Assembly (NCBI GenBank): GCA_964482135.1
Contig: CAYZWF010000002.1
Span: forward strand, 18,048 to 82,047
Origin: UBA11136 sp964482135
GTDB lineage: Bacteria; Pseudomonadota; Alphaproteobacteria; UBA11136
Length of the DNA: 64,000 nt
Reading direction: 5' to 3'
The notes under the pieces were generated by a model that did not search any database, had not been told where the DNA came from, and saw only the letters and a program-made list of their open reading frames with translations. The translations under genes and the position numbers were made by a program. Positions 34,179-42,335 of this stretch are shown in pieces; position 1 is the first letter of the stretch; each line of letters opens with the position of its first letter.

Positions 34179-34892
34179 CTATACGTGGTGGCGGCGGAAG
34201 CCCTTGACGAACTGGAGCATCCAGTAAGCTTGCGCGCCCAGCGCGCCGGTGGGAAGCAGAATCCACAAGGAATCGGCAAGGGCCAGGGCGAGAACGATGA
34301 AACAGAAGTCGGTGCGGATCACCCGCGAGACGTAAATGGAACGGTCGGTGGAGGAGTCCTCGGGTCCGTCTTCCACGAAGCTGCCTTCGCCGCCACCGAT
34401 GGTGATGCCGCTGTCGCGCAGACAATCAATGGCGTAGTTGACGGTTCCACCCGCCGCCGCGATGACACCGCACCACAGCCAGAAGGATTCTTCCGTTCGC
34501 GCTCTGATCCCGGCGCCCAGCGCGATAAAGAGCGCGCCGTGCACCACCCAGTCGACGAAGGTATCGAAGCGTTTGCCGAAATCGGAGGTGAGATTTTTAA
34601 GCCGCGCAACCTCGCCGTCGCAGTTATCGAGAACGTAACAGGCGATGAAAAATGCCGCACCCGTCAGGGTGGCCCTGGGCCCGCTGTACTGGAACAGCCA
34701 TGCCGCCAACAGTCCGAAGACCAGGGAGATGGCGGTGATCTGGTTGGGCGTCAACGGCGAACGGTAAAGCGCCGGGGTGGAAATGTAAGAGAGGTGGCGG
34801 ACCAGGGGGAAAAGCCTTCGCGGGGGGGGTAAAAGTTCCCCCGGGGGGCTGTCGGGATGCGCCTCGTTCATGTCCTGGCCGTCAGTATTCAC
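34179..34892 (-). CDS. CDP-alcohol phosphatidyltransferase
   Basis: 237 aa. The CDP-alcohol phosphotransferase signature is exact: Asp89-x2-Asp92-Gly-x2-Ala-Arg-x8-Gly-x3-Asp110-x3-Asp114 (DNCDGEVARLKN... RFDTFVD). About six membrane helices. It transfers a phosphoalcohol from a CDP-activated donor. Between an inositol-phosphate synthase gene and a flippase-like gene, it probably makes an inositol phospholipid or di-inositol phosphate. The start is GTG at 34892, or ATG at 34871; neither has a strong ribosome site. Confidence 0.88.
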   Translation of the reverse strand: MNTDGQDMNEAHPDSPPGELLPPPRRLFPLVRHLSYISTPALYRSPLTPNQITAISLVFGLLAAWLFQYSGPRATLTGAAFFIACYVLDNCDGEVARLKNLTSDFGKRFDTFVDWVVHGALFIALGAGIRARTEESFWLWCGVIAAAGGTVNYAIDCLRDSGITIGGGEGSFVEDGPEDSSTDRSIYVSRVIRTDFCFIVLALALADSLWILLPTGALGAQAYWMLQFVKGFRRHHV

Positions 34893-34895
34893 GCA

Positions 34896-36251
34896 TCAAC
34901 GGACAATGAGTTTTTCAACATTTTCCCCAAGATCCGATTGATCGAGCGCCTCTTCCTCGGCTAAGGCGCGCAGCATGTTGGTCAGCATCAGGTGCTGGAC
35001 GAACAGGTCGTTCTGGGGTTCCTGGGAATCGGGCATGGTGGGCGCCTTGTAATAGAAGGACAGCCATTCCTGAATGCCGTTGAGGCAGGCGCGCTGTGCC
35101 AGGTCCATGAAAAGGATCAAATCGAGGGCAATGGGGGCGGCGAGGATGGAATCCCGGCACAGGAAATTGACCTTTATCTGCATGGACTGGCCCAGCCATC
35201 CCTGGATGTCGATATTGTCCCAGCCTTCCTTGGCGTCGCCACGGGGCGGGTAATAATCGATGCGGATCTTATGGTGGTAGTCGCCGTAAAGTTCGGGATA
35301 GAGATCGGGCTGGAGGATGGAATCCAGCACCCGGCCCTTGGAGGATTCCTTGGCCTTGAAAGAACCGGAATCGTCCAGGACCTCGCCGTCCTTGTTGCCG
35401 ATGATGTTGGTGGAATACCAGCCTTCCAGGCCCAGCATGCGGGCTTGCAGGCCCGGCGCGACGACAGTCTTCATCATGGTCTGGCCGGTTTTGAAATCGC
35501 GCCCGCTGATGGCCACACCCTTTCTGTTGGCGAGATCGATGAGGGCAGGAATTTCCACCGAAAAGTTCGGCGCGCCGTTGGCATAGGGAATGCCGCACAT
35601 GAGGGAGGCATAGGCGTAGATCATGGAGGGCGCGATCTCGGGGGCGTTGTCGCGGAGGCCCTGTTCGAAGGCTTCCAGCGTCTGGTGAACCGGTCCCGGT
35701 TCCGAATAAACCTCCGTGGAGCCGCACCAGAGCATCACCGCGCGCTCGAGGTCGTTATCGGCAAGGAACTTCTTGATATCGTCCATCAGCGCCTTGGCCA
35801 GGTCCATTTTGCTGGCGCCGGTTTTCACATGGGTGCCCTTGAGATTACGCACATAAGCCTGGTCGAAAACGCCGCGCCACGGCGCGATGGCTTCGAGCTC
35901 GCGGCGCACATTCGACAGCATGTCATGGCCGAGGACGCCCGCGTTGCACGCCGTCTGGTAGGCATTTTCAGGCGTGATGTCCCAACCGCCGAATACCAGG
36001 TCACTGGGTTCCGCCAGGTGAACCAGATCCTTGATGGCGACGTAACGGGGAGTCTCGCCGTTGCCGATCTGGATCTTCTGCATCTGGGTTAGGGATCCGA
36101 TAGGCCGCCCTTGTCCTTTCGCAACGAGGTTCACGCCGGCGATAAGGGTGGTGGCGACCGCCCCCATGCCGGGAATGAGAACGCCGAGACGGCCCTTGGG
36201 CGGAGCAATGCCCGCGCTTTGTTTCAAAGGGGGAGTGGTTGGCTTATTCAT
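34896..36251 (-). CDS. myo-Inositol-1-phosphate synthase
   Basis: 451 aa. Rossmann N-terminus GVLIPGMGAVATTLIAGVNL near residue 24. The INO1-family centre includes SGRDFKTGQTMMKTVVAPGLQARMLGL, STNIIGNKDGEVLDDSGSFKAKESSKGRVLDSIL and HHKIRIDYYPPRGDAKEGWDNIDIQGW, where conserved lysines act in the oxidation-aldol-reduction cycle. It converts glucose 6-phosphate to inositol phosphate using NAD+. It lies 3 bases from the downstream CDP-alcohol transferase and 14 from the upstream one, so they form one operon. Confidence 0.9.
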   Translation of the reverse strand: MNKPTTPPLKQSAGIAPPKGRLGVLIPGMGAVATTLIAGVNLVAKGQGRPIGSLTQMQKIQIGNGETPRYVAIKDLVHLAEPSDLVFGGWDITPENAYQTACNAGVLGHDMLSNVRRELEAIAPWRGVFDQAYVRNLKGTHVKTGASKMDLAKALMDDIKKFLADNDLERAVMLWCGSTEVYSEPGPVHQTLEAFEQGLRDNAPEIAPSMIYAYASLMCGIPYANGAPNFSVEIPALIDLANRKGVAISGRDFKTGQTMMKTVVAPGLQARMLGLEGWYSTNIIGNKDGEVLDDSGSFKAKESSKGRVLDSILQPDLYPELYGDYHHKIRIDYYPPRGDAKEGWDNIDIQGWLGQSMQIKVNFLCRDSILAAPIALDLILFMDLAQRACLNGIQEWLSFYYKAPTMPDSQEPQNDLFVQHLMLTNMLRALAEEEALDQSDLGENVEKLIVR

Positions 36252-36265
36252 GGAAAACCTATTTA

Positions 36266-37471
36266 TTAATTTTTCTCCCGGTAGGCGATTACCAGAAGGA
36301 ATATAAAGAATATCGGCGCTCCCACCGCAGTGAGAGCAAGAAACCAGGCCGCCTTCCCAAACGCCGAGAGCAGCACGACTAGATAGATGAAATCGCGGCG
36401 GACAAGCGCATCCGCCACTTGCGAAAAACCGCCCCCAGGTCCTTGCGCAACGGAGGTGAAGAGCGGCCCTGATGACTCCTTATGACGCATCGTGCGCCAA
36501 AACACAAATCCCGCCGAGGCCAGAGTGCCCAAAACCGCCGCAAAACCAGCCCAGAGCGGCCATACCGACTCCGACTCGAGACTCCATCCCACGCCCATGC
36601 ATGCAAAAACGGCCACGTGGACCAGGTTGTCGCCCCAATAATCGAGTATGCCTCCGAGACGCGATTCCTTCATACGTAGCCGCGCCAGCTCGCCGTCGCA
36701 GCCATCGAGGATGGAATGGGCCAAAAACAGCAACGCCCCCGTCACCTGCAGCGCCGGTTGCGACGACAGGAAAAACGGTGCCCCCAGAAGCCCCACGAGA
36801 ATGCTGATGACGGTCATGGCGTTGGCCGACACCCGCGTCGCCGCGATCCGCCTTGTAATGGCCAGGGAGATGGGCCGGGACACAAGGCGGGCCATGACCC
36901 CGTCGGTTTCCTTGACCAGGCCGCCAAGCAGCCAGTCCACGGCCTCGGAAACAGTGGTTTCGGGGGTGAGATTCAGCCGCCGCTGTTCACCGAGTTCGCC
37001 GGGCCGGCACGAGGAGGCATCGAACATGCCCAGCAAGGTGGCGAATATGTCATTGGTCCGATTCTGGGGGGCTCCGTCTTCGGAGGACGGCTGGAGGGAA
37101 AACGGCCTCTGACCGGGAGTGGTTTCGATCACTGCGGCGGTTCCCGCTTCGAAAATCATTTTTCCCGGTTCCACCGGCATGCAGAGAAGTTCACCCAGCC
37201 ATTTCTGGTCGGGCAATACATCCCCGGAAAGGACCACGATGCGACGTGCCGCAATGGTGGGGGCAGGACCATCCGAAGACGTAATAATACGCTCGAAACC
37301 GGCCCGTTCCGCAGTCCGTACCGTGCGGCGGGCAAGGGGCATGCCTAGCAGTTCGGTTTCGGGTCCAACCGGGCCGTCATTGCCCGGCGGCAGCACCATG
37401 AGAAGGCTCGAAGCCGCGTCGATGCTTCCCTGTGCGTTGTCCGTCTCATCTTGGAGAGGAGCAAAATTCAC
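36266..37471 (-). CDS. CDP-alcohol phosphotransferase with degenerate nucleotidyltransferase-like N-domain
   Basis: 401 aa with a GTG start behind GAGGT. Residues 1-130 look like a worn nucleotidyltransferase fold (GMPLARRTVRTAERAGFERIIT, RIVVLSGDVLPDQKWLGELL) but lack the GxGxR loop. The C-terminal half has an intact CDP-alcohol phosphotransferase motif (DGCDGELARLRM then LGGILDYWGDN) and membrane helices. This layout recalls the bifunctional IPCT/DIPP synthases of thermophiles, with the cytidylyltransferase activity apparently moved to the separate gene 15 bases upstream. The likely product is a phosphodiester of inositol phosphate. Confidence 0.8.
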   Translation of the reverse strand: MNFAPLQDETDNAQGSIDAASSLLMVLPPGNDGPVGPETELLGMPLARRTVRTAERAGFERIITSSDGPAPTIAARRIVVLSGDVLPDQKWLGELLCMPVEPGKMIFEAGTAAVIETTPGQRPFSLQPSSEDGAPQNRTNDIFATLLGMFDASSCRPGELGEQRRLNLTPETTVSEAVDWLLGGLVKETDGVMARLVSRPISLAITRRIAATRVSANAMTVISILVGLLGAPFFLSSQPALQVTGALLFLAHSILDGCDGELARLRMKESRLGGILDYWGDNLVHVAVFACMGVGWSLESESVWPLWAGFAAVLGTLASAGFVFWRTMRHKESSGPLFTSVAQGPGGGFSQVADALVRRDFIYLVVLLSAFGKAAWFLALTAVGAPIFFIFLLVIAYREKN

Positions 37472-37485
37472 GAACGCACCTCTTT

Positions 37486-38286
37486 TTACGACTTACCGTA
37501 TGGTGATCCCAGCGGGGCGGGTTCGCGGGCGGGGCGGTAGGTTCCCTTGGAAAGCCGTATTTTTTCGCGAGACTCCGCTTCCTCAAGGGCTTCGGGTGTA
37601 TCCACGTCGAGCCAGAATTTGCCGGTTACCTCGGCGGTTTTGGCGCGGCCCCGCGCGGCCAAATGACGCAGGCCGTCGGAAAGGCCGTGCAGGTTGTTGG
37701 CCGCGGCCAGTTCCAGCCCTTCGAAAAGACCCGGGGTACACAGCACGATGCCAGTATCGGCCGCGTCCCAGGCCTCAAGATTCTTACCGATCTCACAGAT
37801 TTGGCCGTCCTCAAGCCGCACCCGGGTGACGTCATCGAGGTCGAAAATACCCTCTTTGTCACGGTCCACGGCGAGACACATTTCCCCGGGCTCCGGAACA
37901 TGACGGGCCAGGGTTTCGGCAATTTCCGGATCGAACATATGATCGGTCATGGTGAGAAAGAAGGTGGCGTCACCCACATGTTCCCTCGCCGCCAGCGCGC
38001 TGGTGCCGTTTCCTTGTTCCCAGTTGGTGGCGGTGACGGCGTCAATGGTTAGGTTATGGCGGCGCGCAATGAGGTCGAAATGGGCCGAGATGGTGTCCGC
38101 CTTGTGACCGGTTATGACGATAAAATTCGTGATTCCCGCGCCGTCGCGCAACGCCAGCACAGTGTGTTCGGCCAGGGTCCGTCCCCCCACCTGGACCAGC
38201 GGCTTCGGGGTGTCGGATCCCGACGTCAGCCGTGACCCCAGCCCGGCGGCGAGAATGACTGCCCTGTCTGGTTCGGTTATGGGCAT
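37486..38286 (-). CDS. Sugar/inositol-phosphate nucleotidyltransferase (IPCT-like)
   Basis: 266 aa. It starts with AVILAAGLGSRL and TPKPLVQVGGRTLAEHTVLAL, the nucleotide-binding loop and lysine of NTP_transferase enzymes, then TDHMFDPEI with the metal-binding Asp, and VDRDKEGIFDLDDVTRV and GKFWLDVDTPEAL near the end. Context (inositol-phosphate synthase and two CDP-alcohol transferases) suggests L-myo-inositol-1-phosphate cytidylyltransferase giving CDP-inositol. A phosphonate or other sugar cytidylyltransferase is possible. AAGGAA precedes the ATG. First gene of the minus-strand inositol operon. Confidence 0.8.
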   Translation of the reverse strand: MPITEPDRAVILAAGLGSRLTSGSDTPKPLVQVGGRTLAEHTVLALRDGAGITNFIVITGHKADTISAHFDLIARRHNLTIDAVTATNWEQGNGTSALAAREHVGDATFFLTMTDHMFDPEIAETLARHVPEPGEMCLAVDRDKEGIFDLDDVTRVRLEDGQICEIGKNLEAWDAADTGIVLCTPGLFEGLELAAANNLHGLSDGLRHLAARGRAKTAEVTGKFWLDVDTPEALEEAESREKIRLSKGTYRPAREPAPLGSPYGKS

Positions 38287-38612
38287 ATGGCGGTTCCTTC
38301 AGGCTGTTAATTTTATGAGCAAGTGGTGATCGGCCGCGGATTGCGGAAATCTTTAATTCCGGACGGTGCTGGCCGGGTGTTGGGGTGAATGTTCCTGAGT
38401 GGGGGGCTCAGAGCGTTACGTTTAATTTCCCTGAAAGCGTCCTCGATTGATGCTGTCAAACGTTATAACCATTATGGCCGGCAAAGCCATTAATATCGGG
38501 TTAACCATAACCGGGTTTGTCGGGCCCGGCTTTTGGAACGGTTGCATTAAGATATATAAAAACCATTAAAAACATATTGATGTACATAAAACTTAATATT
38601 TTAGATAACTCT
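38287..38612. other. AT-rich intergenic region upstream of hsp20 promoter
   Basis: Between the divergent nucleotidyltransferase and hsp20 genes. It holds a short hairpin CCGGG-N8-CCCGG near 38510-38533 and long AT-rich stretches after 38550. Promoters for the minus-strand inositol operon are expected here, but none could be assigned. No coding potential seen. Confidence 0.4.
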
Positions 38613-38640
38613 CTTGATTGGCCGAAAATTTGCCTTACAT
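38613..38640 (+). promoter_or_regulatory. Putative RpoH (sigma-32) promoter for hsp20
   Basis: CTTG at 38613-38616, a 17-base spacer, and CTTACAT at 38634-38640 fit the alphaproteobacterial heat-shock form CTTG-N17/18-CYTATNT with one mismatch. The predicted start, a few bases downstream, coincides with the first base of the structured leader at 38646. Confidence 0.55.
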
Positions 38641-38645
38641 GGTGA

Positions 38646-38739
38646 GTGACGGAGGCCGCAAATTGGCTCCGTCACCGTGACGGGCCTGATCATTTGATAG
38701 GCCTGAAATGACGACATCGCTCATCAAGGAGGATGAATT
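38646..38739 (+). promoter_or_regulatory. ROSE-like RNA thermometer in the hsp20 leader
   Basis: Three successive hairpins fill the leader. The first (38646-38675) pairs GTGACGGAG with CTCCGTCAC plus GCC/GGC. The second (38683-38703) pairs GGCCT with AGGCC. In the third (38715-38735), CATC, a bulged G and CTC pair with GAG and GATG, burying AGGAGG (38727-38732). TCGCT at 38717-38721 equals the ROSE anti-Shine-Dalgarno signature UYGCU, with the G unpaired. ROSE elements repress small heat-shock genes below heat-shock temperature. Confidence 0.65.
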
Positions 38740-39222
38740 ATGAGTCTTATTGATTTTTCACCCCTGTTCCGTTCCACCGTCGGTTTCGACCATTTGGCCC
38801 GGCTCGCCGAAGAGGCTTTGGATGCCGGTAACGGAGCGTCTTACCCCCCCTATAATATCGAGCGCCAGGGCGACCATGCCTATCGCATCACCCTGGCCGT
38901 GGCCGGTTTCGGCGAGGAGGAGTTGAACGTGGAGGCCCGCGAAAACGCCCTTGTGGTCTCCGGCGAGAAAGCAGGAGGGGGTGAAGAGGCCGCCTATCTC
39001 TTCAAGGGAATCGCGGGACGCAACTTCAAGCGTGTCTTCCGCCTTGCCGACCATGTGAGGGTTGACGGCGCCAATCTTGTAAACGGCATGTTGACTATCG
39101 ATCTCGTGCACGAGATTCCCGAGGAGAGAAAGCCCCGGCGCATAGCTATCGGGTCGCAAGCCGAAGGGTTGGTCTCGAAGACGAAAAAGCTCTTTGAGAC
39201 TACCGGCGAAAAAGCAGCTTAA
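38740..39222 (+). CDS. Small heat shock protein, Hsp20/IbpA family
   Basis: 160 aa. An alpha-crystallin domain spans about residues 37-130, beginning PPYNIERQGDHAYRITLAVAGF and including ALVVSGEK, FKRVFRLADHV and the closing NGMLTIDLVHEIPE motif. It acts as an ATP-independent holdase in the cytoplasm. AAGGAGG is 7 bases before the ATG and lies in the third hairpin of the leader, so translation is likely temperature-controlled, with transcription from the RpoH-like promoter at 38613. Single-gene unit closed by a strong terminator. Confidence 0.93.
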   Translation: MSLIDFSPLFRSTVGFDHLARLAEEALDAGNGASYPPYNIERQGDHAYRITLAVAGFGEEELNVEARENALVVSGEKAGGGEEAAYLFKGIAGRNFKRVFRLADHVRVDGANLVNGMLTIDLVHEIPEERKPRRIAIGSQAEGLVSKTKKLFETTGEKAA

Positions 39223-39246
39223 CTTCCCAATCCAATTACAATTTGG

Positions 39247-39285
39247 CGGGCGCCGTTCCTTATGAGTGGCGCCCGTCTTTTTTTG
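39247..39285 (+). terminator. Rho-independent terminator of hsp20
   Basis: CGGGCGCC (39247-39254) pairs with GGCGCCCG (39268-39275), loop of 13, followed by TCTTTTTTTG. It lies 25 bases after the hsp20 stop. Confidence 0.85.
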
Positions 39286-39311
39286 TCCACGAGAATCTTT
39301 TTGCGGTTCTT

Positions 39312-39373
39312 TTTTATTGCCGGTGACCCGGCCTATAATTGGTTTTATTGCCAGTGACCCGGCCTATAATTGG
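39312..39373. repeat. Tandem 31-bp duplication containing TATAAT
   Basis: Two adjacent 31-bp copies (39312-39342, 39343-39373) differ at one base (TTGCCG versus TTGCCA). Each contains GTGACCCGGCC followed by TATAAT. They lie 33 bases ahead of the next start codon and may supply two minus-10 elements or two regulator sites. Confidence 0.7.
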
Positions 39374-39405
39374 GCAGTGATAGTTATTTTAGGAGGTCCG
39401 CCGCC

Positions 39406-39642
39406 ATGTCTGACGAAACCGCTTCACCGGAACAGATGAAACAGGCCATCAATATGAATATGGAAGCTTTCAAGAACTTGCTTCCGGGCCTTCTCGAGAC
39501 CGACAAGGGCCGCTTCGCCCTTATCCGCAACGGCGCGCTGGTCCAGACCTTCGAGACCATGGCCGGGGGCGCCCAATACGCCAGCAAGGCCTATCCCGAC
39601 GGGCTCTATCTCAATCTGAAGGTGGCGGAAGGCAGCGTCTAA
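39406..39642 (+). CDS. Small protein of unknown function
   Basis: 78 aa from the ATG at 39406, with AGGAGG 9 bases upstream. No signal peptide or membrane helix. The N-terminal half is helical and Met-rich (MKQAINMNMEAFKNLLPGLL). The second half GRFALIRNGALVQTFETMAGGAQYASKAYPDGLYLNLKV resembles the short DUF5678-type module that reads G-x-A-x-x-x-G and a helix. Preceded by a tandem 31-bp repeat with TATAAT. Cytoplasmic; function unknown. Confidence 0.7.
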   Translation: MSDETASPEQMKQAINMNMEAFKNLLPGLLETDKGRFALIRNGALVQTFETMAGGAQYASKAYPDGLYLNLKVAEGSV

Positions 39643-39737
39643 GCCCCCCAGCCAAGGAAGGTCTGTTCTGCTGTGGCGTTCGCCGACGGTATGTTCCGCG
39701 GATAGATTTTCAGTCCTTTCCTGTCTCCACGATGCGT

Positions 39738-41051
39738 CTAATACAGGGATGCTTTCTGTTTCTTCAGCTCCGCCATGTGGTTCTGCATGGGCAGTGATTC
39801 CTGGAATGCCCACATGACCTTTTTCACGAATTCCTCGAAGCGCGCCCTGAGGGTTTCATCATCATCCAGATTCAGGCATTCATGGGTGTTCCAGTACACC
39901 CCTTCGATGAGCTTGCCGCTGCGGGAATCGTGAAACTCTGCATGCATGGCGATTCTTACCCCATCGGGTTCGCAGCATTTGAAGATCAGCTCTCCGTCGA
40001 TGACGATATCGGGAATGCTCCAGCGGCCCATGCGTACCGTGGTGCGCTCGTCATAGGCGCCGCTCATCTGCTCTTTCATGACCCCAAGCAGCTGACGGAC
40101 GCCGCCCGGGTCGCTGCCGGTGATGCCGCCGTAACGGCTTCTCTTTCCCTCATCGGCGAGCTTGCTGTTGACCATGTTCATATAGGCGAGCATCTGGTGA
40201 AGGATTTCGCCTTTGACGGTTTCCCCCTTGGGGCGGCATTTCAGAAGTTTACAGTCGCAGTAGATGGCGTAAGGCCTGGTCTTGAAGGGCAGGATGGTGA
40301 CGTGAATTTTCTTTGACGGCTGGGTGAGGGCTTCGGGAAGCAGGACTTTCCGGTATCCGTGTCCTTCCAGGGGGGCGCCATCGGCCGTGCGCCAGTCTAT
40401 ATCGTCGCTTTCTTCTTCCAGCGTAATCGTTTCACAGCAGTCGGTTTCGGTTGTCTCAAAGGTCTCGGTGGTCTCGTCTTCAGGCTCGTCTCCGCCGAAG
40501 CTTTCTTCTCCGCCGCCCGGTGTTTGCGGCGGCTGCGGGAGAATCAGGTTCTTTTTCTTCTTCTCATCTTCCTCAATGACCACGAGATGACCGCCGAGAT
40601 TCCTGATCTGGTCGCCGAGCTTGCCGAAGTCGGGGTCGCGCTCGGCGGGTTCGGAGATGACCTCTTCATAGCCCATATGTTCCTTGGCCCGTTCCTTCGA
40701 GTACTGCATCTCCTCGCGGGCCTTGCGGCCGTAATCCTCGGGGACGGGCTTGTAATCGCCCTGTTCGGGGGGTGTGGAGGTATCGCCAGAGGAAGAAGGC
40801 TGGTCGGTAAACCCTTCGGGAACGGTCTCCCCCGGCGCCACCGGGGCCGGCTCTTCGATGATTTCAGTCTCGTCCCAGCTGCATTCGTCCATCTCGCTGC
40901 CATCGTCATAGACCCATCTTTCACAGGGATTGCCGTCGGCATCGGTATAGGTGGTGTGGCTCAGCAGGTTGGCGGCCGCGAGGGGGCGAGGGGAGAGCCC
41001 CAGTACGCAAAGAACAGTGATAAATAAAATGCAGCGACTGAAAAGGACCAT
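39738..41051 (-). CDS. Secreted acidic protein of unknown function
   Basis: 437 aa. The signal peptide (about 1-27) ends PLAAA. The next 200 residues are Glu/Pro/Thr-rich and probably disordered, with a run of Thr-Glu repeats before TDCCETITLEEESDD. From about 235 to 430 a folded domain is suggested by HVTILPFKTRPYAIYCDCKLLKCRPKG, WSIPDIVIDGELIFKCCEPDGVRIAMHAEFHDSRSGKLIEGVYWNTHECLNLDDDETL. Several Cys pairs fit disulfides in the periplasm. GAAAGG is well placed before the ATG. It diverges from another secreted acidic protein gene. No family recognised. Confidence 0.65.
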   Translation of the reverse strand: MVLFSRCILFITVLCVLGLSPRPLAAANLLSHTTYTDADGNPCERWVYDDGSEMDECSWDETEIIEEPAPVAPGETVPEGFTDQPSSSGDTSTPPEQGDYKPVPEDYGRKAREEMQYSKERAKEHMGYEEVISEPAERDPDFGKLGDQIRNLGGHLVVIEEDEKKKKNLILPQPPQTPGGGEESFGGDEPEDETTETFETTETDCCETITLEEESDDIDWRTADGAPLEGHGYRKVLLPEALTQPSKKIHVTILPFKTRPYAIYCDCKLLKCRPKGETVKGEILHQMLAYMNMVNSKLADEGKRSRYGGITGSDPGGVRQLLGVMKEQMSGAYDERTTVRMGRWSIPDIVIDGELIFKCCEPDGVRIAMHAEFHDSRSGKLIEGVYWNTHECLNLDDDETLRARFEEFVKKVMWAFQESLPMQNHMAELKKQKASLY

Positions 41052-41283
41052 GTATTGACCTTTCTTCCGTTGGGGTTTCCACGGTGAAAGTCACGGCGCC
41101 CAAGTGGATTATCAGGCGAATTATCGGTCAAATTGTCGGGTCGGAAAATCCTTGCATATCAGAGTGGCGAATTCAATGTAGGTGCCGGTTTTTGGGGCCC
41201 CGCATGGACAAAACGCTGTATGCAGACATAGAATGACCCGCTGAATAAAAAAGGCTCATCCACCGACCTGTTGGGGGCCTGTT

Positions 41284-42272
41284 ATGACTTCTGTTATTTC
41301 AAAGAAACATGCGTGGGCCGCCGTGGGAGTTCTGCTTCTGCCGATGGGGCCGGCTGATCTTTTTGCCGCCGAGAAAATCAAGCTGAACCCGGGTGGGTAT
41401 ATGGAACAGGGCCCAGGCTGGGCAGACGAGGCTGACTCCGATTATGTTCCAGACTTACAGTCCGACACCGAGGTTTTCTTTAGTGGCAAGTCGAAGTTGG
41501 ACAGGGGCTTGGTGGTGGTGCCCAGAGGCGGGGAGGTCGAGGTTCCCATGGACGGCAAGACGCCCATGAAATGGGATGGCGAAAACTGGACCCCCATTCC
41601 CTCTTCCGGTCCGGGCAAGCTTGGAAAAAGACCCAAGGTGGGCGGCATAGTTGATCGAAGCCTCCCGATTGGAGATGACGGAAAAGATGATTACATCATG
41701 GAGCCTGATAATAGGTCACAGGGCGACCGCCGGAGGCTCGATTCTGGCGATGATCCCGATGCTGGTTCCGGCGGCGATGAGAGTGATCCTTATGGCGGCG
41801 AATTCGATGACCCCGGACATTCGGCTATGATGGAGGGGAGACGCCAGAGGGTGGCTCGGGACTGGCCGAGGCGCTGGGCCGTATGTCGGAGCGCTATGGG
41901 GAGGCCAACAAGCGCCAGCGGGAGCTGGTCGAGCCCATCCCCGGCGAGGGAGAGGACGTCATGGACCGGGCACGCCGCCATTCAGAGGAGCGCCAGAAAC
42001 AGGCCCTTCAGACGGCGCCGAAAGACGAGCCGAAACGTCCTCATGATCGGGGAGGGCAGCAACATCAGGAAGGCGGAGGAGGGGGAACGGCTCCCGCGGA
42101 CCCAACGGACCCAGCGACGACGACGACCACCACCACGAGTTCGGGTGACCAGCCCTATATGCCTCCGCCTGAGGTGGAATATATTTACGAGGAATACAAC
42201 GTCTACGAGGAATATACCGAGCCCGTGTCCGGCATAAATTACTTGGGCGGGGAGAGCTACGGTCTTGAGTGA
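41284..42272 (+). CDS. Secreted low-complexity protein with apparent frameshift
   Basis: A signal peptide (to about FAA, residue 28) starts a Gly/Asp/Pro-rich protein in the first frame. After the GGGG run at 41835-41838 that frame turns into Arg/Ser-rich nonsense, while another frame continues sensibly with ETPEGGSGLAEALGRMSERYGEANKRQREL to the stop at 42272, ending in Thr repeats and a Tyr/Glu-rich EYIYEEYNVYEEY tail. One extra G would join both into about 329 aa. Either a sequencing error, a phase-variable tract or a broken gene. Function unknown; divergent from the secreted protein at 39738-41051. Confidence 0.6.
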
Positions 42273-42335
42273 ATAAAGCCCGCGCCGCGCCATCACAACG
42301 CCGTGGATTATGCAGGTGGCCTATAAGGGGCCGGA

